Assembly (NCBI GenBank): GCA_021371795.1
Contig: JAJFVK010000019.1
Coordinates: forward strand, 1-64,000
Reading direction: 5' to 3'
Source of the DNA: Planctomycetaceae bacterium
GTDB lineage: Bacteria > Planctomycetota > Phycisphaerae > Sedimentisphaerales > UBA12454
DNA: 64,000 bases
Shown: one piece after another, positions 51,624 to 59,853 of the stretch
Numbering within the stretch: the stretch's first letter is position 1
Layout: each line of letters begins with the position of its first letter
Notes under the pieces: model-generated
Databases searched by the model: none
What the model was told of the DNA's origin: nothing
The model's input: only the letters and a program-made list of their open reading frames with translations
Translations under genes and position numbers: made by a program

Positions 51624-52766
51624 ATGGCTAAACGCGATTACTACGAAGTTTTGGGCGTGGAAAAAACCGCGAGTGCGGACGATATCAAACGTGCATATCG
51701 TCGGCTTGCGATAAAGTATCACCCTGATAAAAATCCCGGTGACAAAGAAGCCGAGGCAAAGTTTAAGGAATGCGCCGAGGCGTACGAAGTTTTGAGCGAC
51801 AGCGAAAAACGCGCTCGATACGACCAATACGGCCACGATGGTTTGCGAGGCTCCGGCATTCACGACTATTCAAGAATGAACGTTGATGATATCTTCGGGG
51901 CGTTGAACCTCGAAGATATCCTCGGCGATTTGTTCGGTTTAGGAGGCGGACGCGCAAGACGCGGCGGCGGGTCTGGCAGGGGCCCCAAAAAAGGCTACGA
52001 CCTCGAAACCGTAGTCGAGCTTACATTGGACGACGTAGCTAAAGGCGTTGAAAAGAGCATCGAGTTTACGCGTCAGGATTTATGCGAAGAATGCACAGGC
52101 ACAGGCTCCGCGAAAGGCAGCAGTCCGGCTAAATGCCCGACTTGCGGCGGTGCTGGGCAGGTAGTACGCGGCGGCGGTTTTTTCCAGATGGCATCAACAT
52201 GTCCGCAGTGCAAAGGCACAGGAAAGATTATTAAAGACCCGTGCAAAAAATGCAGAGGCGGCGGCAGGATGTCCAAAAAACGCCTTGTTACCATAAAGAT
52301 TCCCGCAGGCGTGCACGAAGGACAAAGTGTGCGAATCGGCGGCGAAGGCGAACCCGGCGCTGACGGCGGCCCGCGAGGCGATTTGTACTGTTATGTAAAA
52401 GTCAAAGAGCATCCGTTCCTGCAAAGAGACGGCATTGACCTTATCGCGACTATTCCTGTAAGCTTTACGCAGGCTGCGCTCGGCGGCGAAATCGAAGTGC
52501 CGAGCCTTACCGGTATGCGGGAATTAAAAATACCGCCCGGCACGCAATATGGCGATGTGTTCAGAATCAAAGGCCAGGGCTTGCCGGACATGCGCACAAA
52601 ACGCAGCGGCGATGAGCTTGTGCAGGTTATGGTCGAGATACCGAAAAAGCTAAACAGCCAGCAGGAAGAGCTTCTGCGGCAGTTTGCGAAAACTGAAGAC
52701 AAAATTGTTTTGCCGAAGACAAAAGGTTTTTTTGAAAAACTGAAGGAACATTTCAATAATAAATAG
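51624..52766 (+). CDS. dnaJ: Chaperone DnaJ
   Basis: Hsp40 that delivers unfolded proteins to DnaK and stimulates its ATPase. The 380-residue protein has a J domain (1-70, with YHPDKNPGD), a short Gly-rich linker (about 75-135), four CXXCXGXG-type zinc motifs ([32 protein letters not shown], about 155-215) and two C-terminal substrate domains ending FFEKLKEHF. It is complete, and type I. It starts 4 nt after groEL2, before grpE. dnaK is not in the window. Confidence 0.96.
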   Translation: MAKRDYYEVLGVEKTASADDIKRAYRRLAIKYHPDKNPGDKEAEAKFKECAEAYEVLSDSEKRARYDQYGHDGLRGSGIHDYSRMNVDDIFGALNLEDILGDLFGLGGGRARRGGGSGRGPKKGYDLETVVELTLDDVAKGVEKSIEFTRQDLCEECTGTGSAKGSSPAKCPTCGGAGQVVRGGGFFQMASTCPQCKGTGKIIKDPCKKCRGGGRMSKKRLVTIKIPAGVHEGQSVRIGGEGEPGADGGPRGDLYCYVKVKEHPFLQRDGIDLIATIPVSFTQAALGGEIEVPSLTGMRELKIPPGTQYGDVFRIKGQGLPDMRTKRSGDELVQVMVEIPKKLNSQQEELLRQFAKTEDKIVLPKTKGFFEKLKEHFNNK

Positions 52767-52774
52767 GTAAAAGT

Positions 52775-53347
52775 ATGAGTAAAGAAGATTCAAAAGAACC
52801 GGTTGAAAAGTCGGAAAATAAAGAAGACAAAAAAGAAAATCAGCTTGAAAAACTTCAGGCTGAAAAAGATGAAATTTTCGAAAGGCTCCAGCGCGTCAGC
52901 GCCGAGTTCGTCAATTATCAGAAACGTTCCGTTAGGCAGATTTCAGAATCCGTCGCTTATGAAAAGGAACATATATTAAAATCACTTCTGCCGGTACTGG
53001 ATAATTTCGAGCACACTTTGGCTCATATCGATAAAATTGAAGGCGCGGCCGAAGTAACAAAAGGCGTCAAAATTATTTATGACCAATGTGTGGCGGCGCT
53101 TAAATCGCACGGAGTTGAGCCGATAATAGCGGTCGGCGAAAAATTCGACCCCGCGTTTCATCAGGCTCTTACGCAGAGAAGCGAGCCGGACAAGGAAGAA
53201 ATGACGGTTCTCGAAGAGTTCAGAACGGGCTACAAACTCGGCGATAAAATTCTTCGTCCGTCGATAGTAATAGTGAATAAAAAAGCTGCCGAGCCGGCTA
53301 ATGACGAAGCACCTGCTGATGACAGCGGTAGTGAAAACGGAGATTAG
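52775..53347 (+). CDS. grpE: Nucleotide exchange factor GrpE
   Basis: Releases ADP from DnaK. The 190-residue protein has an acidic, Lys/Glu-rich N-terminus (about 1-35), a long dimerising helix (LEKLQAEKDEIFERLQRVSAEFVNYQKRS, about 25-53), the LLPVLDNFEHTLAHI four-helix segment near 73 and the beta-domain with KFDPAFHQAL and TVLEEFRTGYKLGDKILRPSIVIVNKK near 145. A short acidic tail follows. It is 8 nt after dnaJ, so the DnaK co-chaperones are co-transcribed with the chaperonins. Confidence 0.95.
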   Translation: MSKEDSKEPVEKSENKEDKKENQLEKLQAEKDEIFERLQRVSAEFVNYQKRSVRQISESVAYEKEHILKSLLPVLDNFEHTLAHIDKIEGAAEVTKGVKIIYDQCVAALKSHGVEPIIAVGEKFDPAFHQALTQRSEPDKEEMTVLEEFRTGYKLGDKILRPSIVIVNKKAAEPANDEAPADDSGSENGD

Positions 53348-53352
53348 CAGCA

Positions 53353-53700
53353 ATGCCGACTTACGATTATAAATGTGAAAACTGCGATCATGGGTTTGAG
53401 AAATTTCAATCGATGAGTGCACCTGTTTTGCGTAAATGCCCGAAGTGCGGCAAATCGACTTTGAAAAGACTCATAGGCATAGGCGCAGGAATTATTTTCA
53501 AAGGCAGCGGCTTCTATCAGACAGATTACAGAAGCGATTCGTACACACAATCAGCTAAAAAAGAAACCGACAAGAATACAAAAAAAGAAGAGAAGACAGA
53601 GACGAAAACAGAAACCAAATCCGAAACAAAAGTGGAAACAAAGAGCGAGCCGAAAAAAACTTCAGAACCAAAGACAGAGAAGAAAGAAAAGAAAAAGTAA
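53353..53700 (+). CDS. FmdB-type zinc ribbon protein with Lys/Glu/Thr-rich tail
   Basis: A 115-residue protein. The N-terminal zinc ribbon (1-45) has MPTYDYKCENCDHGFEKFQSMSAP and KCPKCGKSTLKRLIG, the FmdB family pattern of two CXXC pairs. GIIFKGSGFYQTDYR is the usual continuation. The last 50 residues are low-complexity (KTETKSETKVETKSEPKK) and probably disordered. The family is annotated as regulatory after FmdB of Methylophilus, but its true role is unknown. It lies 5 nt after grpE, last in the heat-shock cluster. Confidence 0.85.
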   Translation: MPTYDYKCENCDHGFEKFQSMSAPVLRKCPKCGKSTLKRLIGIGAGIIFKGSGFYQTDYRSDSYTQSAKKETDKNTKKEEKTETKTETKSETKVETKSEPKKTSEPKTEKKEKKK

Positions 53701-53863
53701 ATCAGAGCCCTAAGCGTCAGCGCAGGGGAAATAATGGTTTAGCGGTCGCCGGCACGGCGGCCAGTGTCTCAATATATTTCTTGTTGGTGAGACTGTTTGT
53801 AGATATAATCCGTCTAAACACTGTGTTTTATAATTTATTCAGTTTTAATCGTGTGAGAAAATT
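53701..53863. repeat. Structured intergenic region with GC-rich hairpin
   Basis: GGTCGCCG (53744-53751), loop GCA, CGGCGGCC (53755-53762) is an 8-bp GC-rich stem in otherwise AT-rich surroundings. CCCT/AGGG arms flank a GCGTCAGCGC word just before (53708-53728), and GTCTCA (53766-53771) pairs with TGAGAC (53788-53793). No T-run follows the main stem. It may be a dispersed palindromic element that also ends the heat-shock transcript. Confidence 0.5.
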
Positions 53864-54433
53864 ATGAAGCAGAAAATTAAACTTGGCATCGCATTCGTTT
53901 GCGGGGCAGTAATCGGAATAATATTATATGCAGATATTTTTTCTGGCCAAGAAAAGCCCGGTGTTTTAACTGGGCCGGTTACTTATGGAGATATTCAAAT
54001 TAAGCCGGTTACATTTCCTGATGCTGATAATAAAAGATTATTATGTGTTCAGAAAAACAACTACCACTTTGCGGCGTTTTATCAGGATGCAAACGGCACC
54101 ACAATAAACGGCCTTTTTTTAAATAAAAAAGGTGATATTATTTGCTGCATGAAACCCAAGAGAGAACCGACAGACAGATGGGTTTGTGATTATTCTAATG
54201 ATAATGAAGAAGGTGAACGATATATAGATATCGATCTTGACGGCAAATTTGATTCGAAATATTTACACGATGCAAATGGTAATATAAAAGAACGATGGAT
54301 ATTCTTTCAAGATGGCTGGATACAAGTCGAAAAAGCGAGTTTTGCAAGGGCGAGAGGACAACAAAATAACTATTATTTTGGCTACGACACAGGCTGGTTA
54401 AAAGATGCAAATTCAATTCAAAATGATAAATAA
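53864..54433 (+). CDS. Unknown exported or membrane-anchored protein
   Basis: I do not recognise this 189-residue protein. A basic start and hydrophobic stretch (KLGIAFVCGAVIGIILYADIF, about 5-25) act as signal or anchor. The exported part is rich in Asp, Asn and aromatic residues with YIDIDLDGKFDSKYLHDANGNIKERW near 125-150, a pattern of short beta strands with turn-like D-x-D-G-x-x-D segments that might bind calcium. It starts 163 nt after fmdB and lies 5 nt before a membrane protease-like gene, suggesting a pair. Base composition seems lower in GC than the neighbours (by eye). Confidence 0.55.
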   Translation: MKQKIKLGIAFVCGAVIGIILYADIFSGQEKPGVLTGPVTYGDIQIKPVTFPDADNKRLLCVQKNNYHFAAFYQDANGTTINGLFLNKKGDIICCMKPKREPTDRWVCDYSNDNEEGERYIDIDLDGKFDSKYLHDANGNIKERWIFFQDGWIQVEKASFARARGQQNNYYFGYDTGWLKDANSIQNDK

Positions 54434-54438
54434 CTGCC

Positions 54439-55404
54439 ATGATAAATAAATCCAATCCAGTATTGAATTACATATCTATGCATTGGCGTGGAGAGCTTCC
54501 ATTGAGTGTCTCGTTTTTGGTCAATGGGCTCTGGCCAAATCTTGCTTTATCTGTTTTGAATGTTTTGCTTAATAACGGTTATATTGACAATCCTGTGGTT
54601 GGCATGCACATATTTATTTTTTGTTTTGTATTTTGCATTTTTGTTTTATATCCATGGCAAATTATTGGAATATGGCGTTCAGCGGAAAAACGAATTGAAA
54701 AATCCGGAAAATATTTCTGGTCTCGCTGCATTCAAATCATTATTCTTTTAAGAATCGTTTGTTTTTTAGTTGCTATCCATTCCAAAATGCCGGCTTATAA
54801 AGATAATTTTCTTTGTATTTTACATTTAAATGAAAAGGCATCCTTAACACTGGAAAAAGATAATACAATTATACATTTGCAGGGCCGGTTAGGATTTGGA
54901 AATTCAAAAGATGTCAGTAATATTTTGAAAACTAATCCAGGTATAGATGGAATAATATTGGACAGTATTGGCGGGAGAAGTTATGAAGGCCGTGAACTTG
55001 CAAGGATAATATCGGATTATAATCTTAATACATATTCTTTCGAGCAATGCCTATCAGCGGCTACAACAGCATTTATTGGAGGAAGGCACAGGTATTTGGG
55101 GCCGGGGGCTGTAATGGGTTTTCATAAATGCGGTTTGGAATATGGCAGGAAAGATATTTTTGGATATCTTGAAAAAGAAAATGTCAAAGATATGTTGATT
55201 TTTAAAAAACATGGTATTAACGAAGAGTTCACAAAGAAATCGCATGCCTCTGATGTTCTATGGTATCCAACGACAAAAGAATTGCTGAATGCAGGCGTAA
55301 TTCATGGAATTGTAAATGAGGATTTGAAGGAAATAAACATTAACAGTGGGATAATAGACGAAAATGAAGTCTTTCAGAGGCCGTGTAATTATCTGCCAAA
55401 ATAA
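54439..55404 (+). CDS. Membrane-anchored ClpP/crotonase-fold protein (COG3904-like)
   Basis: A 321-residue protein with three membrane segments in its N-terminal third (LPLSVSFLVNGLWPNLALSVL, HIFIFCFVFCIFVLYPWQI, IIILLRIVCFLVAI) and a soluble domain (about 130-300) resembling ClpP-like periplasmic proteins: IIHLQGRLGFGNSKDVSNIL, IILDSIGGRSYEGRELARII near 173, and FEQCLSAATTAFIGGRHRYLGPGAVMGFHKCG near 200. The Ser in CLSAATTAF and the His in GFHK are where the ClpP nucleophile and base would be. Proteolysis is therefore possible, but unproven for this family. ATG 54439 has no strong ribosome binding site and may be coupled to the gene before. Confidence 0.6.
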   Translation: MINKSNPVLNYISMHWRGELPLSVSFLVNGLWPNLALSVLNVLLNNGYIDNPVVGMHIFIFCFVFCIFVLYPWQIIGIWRSAEKRIEKSGKYFWSRCIQIIILLRIVCFLVAIHSKMPAYKDNFLCILHLNEKASLTLEKDNTIIHLQGRLGFGNSKDVSNILKTNPGIDGIILDSIGGRSYEGRELARIISDYNLNTYSFEQCLSAATTAFIGGRHRYLGPGAVMGFHKCGLEYGRKDIFGYLEKENVKDMLIFKKHGINEEFTKKSHASDVLWYPTTKELLNAGVIHGIVNEDLKEININSGIIDENEVFQRPCNYLPK

Positions 55405-55433
55405 TTATAGTCATCTCTTATGCAATTTTATAG

Positions 55434-56453
55434 TTATTTTCCCTGCACGATAATCGTCAAATTTGCCGGGTCGGTGGAAATTTCAGCCTGCGGTTGTTCG
55501 TCGGTCTTTTCAGAGGATGTCAGAACAGGTTTGTCGACGGTCAGCAATTCCGAACCGCTGTTTTGTCGGGCGAAATAATTTTTCAAAATATCTGTATCCG
55601 ATGTTTTATTAATTACAGCCAAATCATTTGCGACTCTCATTCGCAGGTTATAATTGTCCGCTTTGCAGATGTCCAAAGTCTGGCGTGCGGAAATGTTGTT
55701 TACTGTAACGAATTTACCCGGCTGTTCGGTTCCGACTTCCATAATCGCATCGCTGCATTTCGGCCAGGCGGCGGTCAGTTCACCGAATAAGCCGGCGAGC
55801 AGTTTTCTGTCGCAGCTTAGCGAATATCTGACATAATCGGCTTTCCGCTCGACAGACGATGTTTTTTCGAAAAGCGATGTATTCATCAGAGCTTTGCCGA
55901 TGAGCCAGTCGAGTTCGATGGGATTTTCGGTTACAAGCGTAAGCCTTACGACAAGCGGAACAGCGGGGCCTTTAGGCATTTCGACCGGTTTGTCTTCGGC
56001 GGGTTTTGCTATTGCAGGGGTGTCTGCGGCGATAATCTGCGGCTTGGGTTTGCGCCGCAGGATATTATCCGCGAATTTCTGTTGAGTCGATTGTGGAACA
56101 AAAACATCCATCACAACATACGAAAGGGCTGCCAGCAGTGCAAACATCGCGGCTGTTGTAAGGAAATGTCTGAAAACGAGTCTGCGTTTCCCTTTTTTGT
56201 GCTGATAAAATCCGGTATCCGCAAGGAGCATTTCACGTTCGAGATTATGTGCTACACTTTCGCTGAAGCCTTCCGGTGCAGTAACAGAACGCAGCGAGCC
56301 GACCAGTGATTTGTGTCTGTTAATAGTCTCGAACAGCCGGCGGACTTCGGTGTCGTTGTCTATCAGACGTTTTACTTCATTGCTTCTGCGTTCATCGAGT
56401 TCGTTGTCGATGTAACTGTTGAGCAATTCTTCTGTGTTTTCAATGTCTTTCAT
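55434..56453 (-). CDS. Anti-sigma factor-like membrane protein
   Basis: Probable anti-sigma partner of the sigma-E-like factor encoded 7 nt upstream. It has 339 residues: a cytoplasmic helical N-terminus (about 1-90, TEELLNSYIDNELDERRSNEVKRLID), as in RseA/zf-HC2 proteins but without the zinc-binding HXXXCXXC, one membrane helix (FLTTAAMFALLAALSYVVMDVF, about 97-118) and an extracytoplasmic part of about 215 residues with a Pro/Lys-rich linker. The far end lacks known domains. Function is inferred from position and topology. Confidence 0.75.
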   Translation of the reverse strand: MKDIENTEELLNSYIDNELDERRSNEVKRLIDNDTEVRRLFETINRHKSLVGSLRSVTAPEGFSESVAHNLEREMLLADTGFYQHKKGKRRLVFRHFLTTAAMFALLAALSYVVMDVFVPQSTQQKFADNILRRKPKPQIIAADTPAIAKPAEDKPVEMPKGPAVPLVVRLTLVTENPIELDWLIGKALMNTSLFEKTSSVERKADYVRYSLSCDRKLLAGLFGELTAAWPKCSDAIMEVGTEQPGKFVTVNNISARQTLDICKADNYNLRMRVANDLAVINKTSDTDILKNYFARQNSGSELLTVDKPVLTSSEKTDEQPQAEISTDPANLTIIVQGK

Positions 56454-56460
56454 AAGTGAT

Positions 56461-57081
56461 TCAGCTTATCGCTGCCTCGACAATTTCGCGGAGATTTTTT
56501 CTGCCGCGGGCAATTCTGCTTTTTACCGTTCCAATTTCCATATCGAGCGTTTGTGCGATTTCAGCGTAGCTCATCTGCTCGATATCACGCAGAACAATTA
56601 CAGCCCTTTGCTGCGGGTCAAGCTTTTCGAGCGATTTCAAAATCAGGCTGTTTACTTCTTTTTTTGACGCCAGTTCCGAAGGATCCGCCGCTTTATAATC
56701 AATCAGATAATCTTTCAACTGCCTGCCTGATTCTTCGTCCAGTTCATTTTGCAAAGATTCAAAATGAACCTTGCGGTTTTTCTGGCAAAAGTTCAGCGTA
56801 TGATTAACCGCAATTCTGAACAGCCAGGTATAGAAACTGCTTTCAGCCCTGAAATCTTTCAGGCTCTGAATAGCTTTCACAAAGCTGTCCTGCGCAAGTT
56901 CGACGGCATCGGCTTCATTTCCGCAAAGTTTGAGAACAGTATTATAAATCCTGTCCTGATACTTCAGCAGCAGCTTCTCAACCGCCGCCATATTGCCGGC
57001 TATAGCCTGCGATACAAGCGATGCTTCGTCAATCGTAATGTTGCCGACCACTTTTAATTGTTCCTGTATAAATTTGACCAT
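56461..57081 (-). CDS. RpoE-like ECF sigma factor
   Basis: A 206-residue group IV sigma factor. Region 2 (about 25-95) contains LLLKYQDRIYNTVLKLCGNEADAVELAQDSFVKAIQ and SFYTWLFRIAVNHTLNFCQK; region 4 (about 140-200) contains LEKLDPQQRAVIVLRDIEQMSYAEIAQTLDMEIGTVKSRIARGRK. ATG 57081 gives the longest version; GTG 57051, preceded by AGGA, would drop ten residues without touching region 2. A GGAACTT...TCAAA promoter-like pair overlaps ATG 57081 and would favour the later start. The anti-sigma gene follows at once. Confidence 0.9.
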   Translation of the reverse strand: MVKFIQEQLKVVGNITIDEASLVSQAIAGNMAAVEKLLLKYQDRIYNTVLKLCGNEADAVELAQDSFVKAIQSLKDFRAESSFYTWLFRIAVNHTLNFCQKNRKVHFESLQNELDEESGRQLKDYLIDYKAADPSELASKKEVNSLILKSLEKLDPQQRAVIVLRDIEQMSYAEIAQTLDMEIGTVKSRIARGRKNLREIVEAAIS

Positions 57082-57100
57082 TGCCGTCTTAAAAAGTTCC
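57073..57100 (-). promoter_or_regulatory. Sigma-E-type promoter motif overlapping the sigma factor start
   Basis: On the minus strand GGAACTT (57100-57094), a 16-nt spacer and TCAAA (57077-57073) match the E. coli sigma-E consensus boxes. Transcription would begin near 57066, inside the longest reading frame, so translation would have to start at GTG 57051. This would make the sigma factor autoregulated. The match could be chance. Confidence 0.35.
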
Positions 57101-57155
57101 CGTGTTTATTAAATAATATCAGAATAGTAGTGGTAAATCCTTGTTTGTTAAGGTG

Positions 57156-58430
57156 TTACGCAGATTCTTTTCGTGCGGAATTTCCCGACTCAAACAGATC
57201 TTCTTTTCCCTCGACCACATCTTTGGTTAGTACATATTTCCCCGGTTTTGGTTCTTCGGGCAGTCTGTACATCAAATCAATCATTAATTCCTCTGTCAGT
57301 GCCCGCAGTGCTCGTGCGCCGGTATCGCGTTTGAGAGCCTTGCGAGCGATAGCCTTGAGCGCATCGTCTGTGAAGTCAAGTTCGGCCTGTTCCATTTTGA
57401 AAAACGTTTTATATTGTTTGACCAGCGCGTTTTTGGGTTTTGTGAGAATATCGATTAGCGCATTCTCGTCGAGCGCTTTTAGTGTCGTAATTACAGGCAC
57501 TCTGCCGACGAATTCAGGAATCATTCCATATTCGATAATATCTTCAGGTACAACTTCTTCGAGCACATTCGAATATTCGGTATGGGCATCAACAGCCTGC
57601 TGGTTTTCAGAGCCGAAGCCAATCATTTTTCTGCCGAGCCGTTTTTTAATGATATTCTCCAGGCCTGTGAAAGTTCCGCCGCAGATGAAGAGAATATGAG
57701 TCGTATCGAGTTGAATATACTGCTGCTCCGGATGTTTTCGTCCGCCCTGCGGGGGAATATTCGCGGTAGTACCTTCGAGCATTTTCAAAAGCGCCTGCTG
57801 AACACCTTCGCCTGAAACGTCGCGTGTTATCGAGACGTTTTGAGTTGTTTTTCCGATTTTGTCTATTTCATCGATATAAACAATTCCACGCTGGGCAGCT
57901 TCGACATCGAAATCGGCGCTCTGCAGAAGACGCAGTAAAAAGTTTTCAACGTCTTCGCCGACATATCCCGCTTCTGTAACGGTCGTAGCATCGCAAATCG
58001 CGAACGGTACGTTAAGTTCTCTTGCGAGAGTTTTTGCCAGCAGCGTTTTGCCCGAGCCTGTCGGCCCGACCAGCAGAACGTTTGATTTGTCAATTTCTAC
58101 ATCGTTGCTTTCCTTGTCGGTATGCAGAAGACGTTTATAGTGATTATGCACAGCAACGGCAAGGATTTTTTTCGCGTGGTCCTGACCGATGACGTATTCA
58201 TCGAGAAATTCCTTGATGTGTCTTGGTTTTGGTACTTCCTCAAGCAGAAAACCCGTATGAGTCATCCGCCTTTTTTCCTGCCTGACGATGTTATAGCAAA
58301 GCTCGACACATTCCGGACATATATAAACGCCGCCCGGGCCTTCCACAAATGCGTCAACTTGTTTTTTGCTTCTGCCGCAAAAGCTGCACGTTTCTTTACG
58401 TTTGCTGCCGCTATCTAAACCTTTTGCCAT
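57156..58430 (-). CDS. clpX: ATP-dependent Clp protease ATP-binding subunit ClpX
   Basis: AAA+ unfoldase that feeds tagged proteins to ClpP. The 424-residue protein has the N-terminal zinc-binding domain with Cys15, Cys18, Cys38 and Cys41, Walker A in [18 protein letters not shown] near 118, Walker B in [14 protein letters not shown] near 180, the [12 protein letters not shown] pore-loop region near 228 and the ClpP-contacting IGF loop as MIGFGSENQ near 265. It is complete. clpP is not in the window. The leader contains a 9-bp inverted repeat (58464-58489). Confidence 0.96.
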   Translation of the reverse strand: MAKGLDSGSKRKETCSFCGRSKKQVDAFVEGPGGVYICPECVELCYNIVRQEKRRMTHTGFLLEEVPKPRHIKEFLDEYVIGQDHAKKILAVAVHNHYKRLLHTDKESNDVEIDKSNVLLVGPTGSGKTLLAKTLARELNVPFAICDATTVTEAGYVGEDVENFLLRLLQSADFDVEAAQRGIVYIDEIDKIGKTTQNVSITRDVSGEGVQQALLKMLEGTTANIPPQGGRKHPEQQYIQLDTTHILFICGGTFTGLENIIKKRLGRKMIGFGSENQQAVDAHTEYSNVLEEVVPEDIIEYGMIPEFVGRVPVITTLKALDENALIDILTKPKNALVKQYKTFFKMEQAELDFTDDALKAIARKALKRDTGARALRALTEELMIDLMYRLPEEPKPGKYVLTKDVVEGKEDLFESGNSARKESA

Positions 58431-58463
58431 TCAATCTTACCTTTTCAAATTTACTCTTTTAAT

Positions 58464-58489
58464 ACAACTTTTTATAGAACAAAAGTTGT
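58464..58489. promoter_or_regulatory. Inverted repeat in the clpX leader
   Basis: ACAACTTTT (58464-58472) and AAAAGTTGT (58481-58489) are perfect 9-nt arms with an 8-nt loop, 34 nt before the clpX start on the minus strand. It may be a repressor operator or an mRNA hairpin; no T-run follows on the minus strand. Confidence 0.4.
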
Positions 58490-58514
58490 GTTAAAAAAAG
58501 TTTTTTATATAAAA

Positions 58515-58535
58515 CAATCTCGGCCTTCAGGCCGA
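58515..58535 (-). terminator. Terminator-like hairpin after the oxidoreductase operon
   Basis: On the minus strand TCGGCC, TGAA, GGCCGA (58535-58520) is followed by GATTGTTTT and, after a short gap, more T. It closes the 2-oxoacid oxidoreductase operon. The first 20 bases match the thrS-infC element at 23922 apart from the loop. Confidence 0.5.
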
Positions 58536-58540
58536 ATCCG

Positions 58541-58574
58541 CAACTAACGACTAAAAACTAACGACTAATGACTA
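58541..58574. repeat. CTAACGACTAA repeat
   Basis: Tandem words AACTAACGACTAA, AACTAACGACTAA and TGACTA run up to the stop codon of the oxidoreductase gamma gene (58572-58574), which they supply. A related stretch, in reverse, lies at 47713-47738. Confidence 0.6.
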
Positions 58575-59123
58575 TATTAGATCGTAACCCATTGTAAACG
58601 CGCTTTCATTGATGTAATACAGGCCTTTTTTGCCTTTGTAAAAAGCGCGTTTCATTCCGCTGACCACCGATTGCGGTTCGAGTATTCTCGTTTTCTTTAT
58701 CATCGCGCCGAGCATTATAATGTTCGCGACTTTGATATTACCCATTCGTATCGCGAAATTCGTGGCGTCGATTCCCACGATGTCGAGATTTTTCTTCGGC
58801 ACCTTGCCCAAGTCAATCATTGACGAATTGACAATCACCGGCGAACCCTGCATCAGCGTATCGACATATTTAATAAACGACGGTGCGTTCATTATCATCG
58901 CAAGATTCGGCCGTTCTATTATCGGCGAATCAATTTCATGGTCAGAAATGGAAATCAGCGCCTTGGCTGTTCCGCCGCGAACTTCAGCGCCGTAAGACGC
59001 CATCGCGCAAACATTTTTGCCCGCGTCGATGCACGCATAAGCAAGCACATTGCCGGCCAGAATCACGCCCTGACCGCCGAAGCCTGCTATTAACATATTA
59101 ATTTCATTCTGCATATTATTCAA
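58572..59123 (-). CDS. 2-oxoacid:ferredoxin oxidoreductase, gamma subunit
   Basis: Subunit of the pyruvate-type oxidoreductase superfamily that helps shape the thiamine-pyrophosphate active site and CoA binding. The 183-residue protein carries NMLIAGFGGQGVILAGNVLAYACIDAG at residues about 8-34 and MASYGAEVRGGTAKALISIS near 41, the classic gamma-domain motifs. Last gene of the operon; its start overlaps the beta subunit by 8 nt. Its stop codon is supplied by a short repeat. Confidence 0.9.
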   Translation of the reverse strand: MNNMQNEINMLIAGFGGQGVILAGNVLAYACIDAGKNVCAMASYGAEVRGGTAKALISISDHEIDSPIIERPNLAMIMNAPSFIKYVDTLMQGSPVIVNSSMIDLGKVPKKNLDIVGIDATNFAIRMGNIKVANIIMLGAMIKKTRILEPQSVVSGMKRAFYKGKKGLYYINESAFTMGYDLI

Positions 59124-59853
59124 CGTTTTTGTAAACCCCTAACGGGTAGTAGTTAAGCATTTGTTCTTCGATAAACTGCACCGCTTCGACAGGCGATACT
59201 TTCCAGCCGACAGGGCACATAGACAAAATTTCAACCATTGAAAAACCAATGCCGTTCATCTGGTTCTGGAAAATTTTTCTGATGGCCGCTTTTGTTTTGT
59301 TAATATTTCGCACGGAGTGAATGCTTGTGCGTTCGAGATATTTCGTTTCCTCAAGCGTCGAGAGCATTTCGCAGACTCGAATCGGTTTTCCCATTCCTTT
59401 TATCGTTCTGCCGAAAGGGGACGTGGTGGTTTTCTGGCCGACCAGAGTCGTTGGAGCCATTTGTCCGCCGGTCATACCGTAAGTCGCGTTGTTGACGAAT
59501 ATGGCAGACAGATTTTCGCCACGATTTGCAGCGTGCACAATTTCCGCGGTTCCGATTGCCGCAAGGTCACCGTCGCCCTGATAGAGCAGAATGAACTTGT
59601 CAGGATGAACGCGTTTTAATGCCGTGGCGACTGCCGGCGCTCTGCCATGGGCGCATTCGATAACGTCGCAGGATATATAATCGTAAAGAATAACAGCGCA
59701 CCCGACAGGCGCGGTTAGAATCATTCGTTCGCGTATGCCGAGTTCATCAATCGCTTCGCCGATAAGACGCAGAATTATTCCGTGCCCGCAGCCGGGACAG
59801 TACTTTGTCGAATCCTGTATTATCGATTTTGGTTGTGATTTTACAATATTCAT
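59116..59853 (-). CDS. 2-oxoacid:ferredoxin oxidoreductase, beta subunit
   Basis: Thiamine-pyrophosphate-binding subunit. The 245-residue protein contains KYCPGCGHGIILRLIGEAIDEL near residue 17, the TPP/magnesium motif LLYQGDGDLAAIGTAEIVHAANRGENLSAIFVNNATYGMTGGQ near 90-132, and MCPVGWK near 210. Iron-sulfur cysteines of the pyruvate enzyme are reduced, as in KorB/VorA-type proteins. It overlaps the alpha gene by 1 nt and gamma by 8 nt. The substrate (2-oxoglutarate or branched-chain 2-oxoacids) cannot be fixed from this subunit. Confidence 0.92.
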   Translation of the reverse strand: MNIVKSQPKSIIQDSTKYCPGCGHGIILRLIGEAIDELGIRERMILTAPVGCAVILYDYISCDVIECAHGRAPAVATALKRVHPDKFILLYQGDGDLAAIGTAEIVHAANRGENLSAIFVNNATYGMTGGQMAPTTLVGQKTTTSPFGRTIKGMGKPIRVCEMLSTLEETKYLERTSIHSVRNINKTKAAIRKIFQNQMNGIGFSMVEILSMCPVGWKVSPVEAVQFIEEQMLNYYPLGVYKNVE

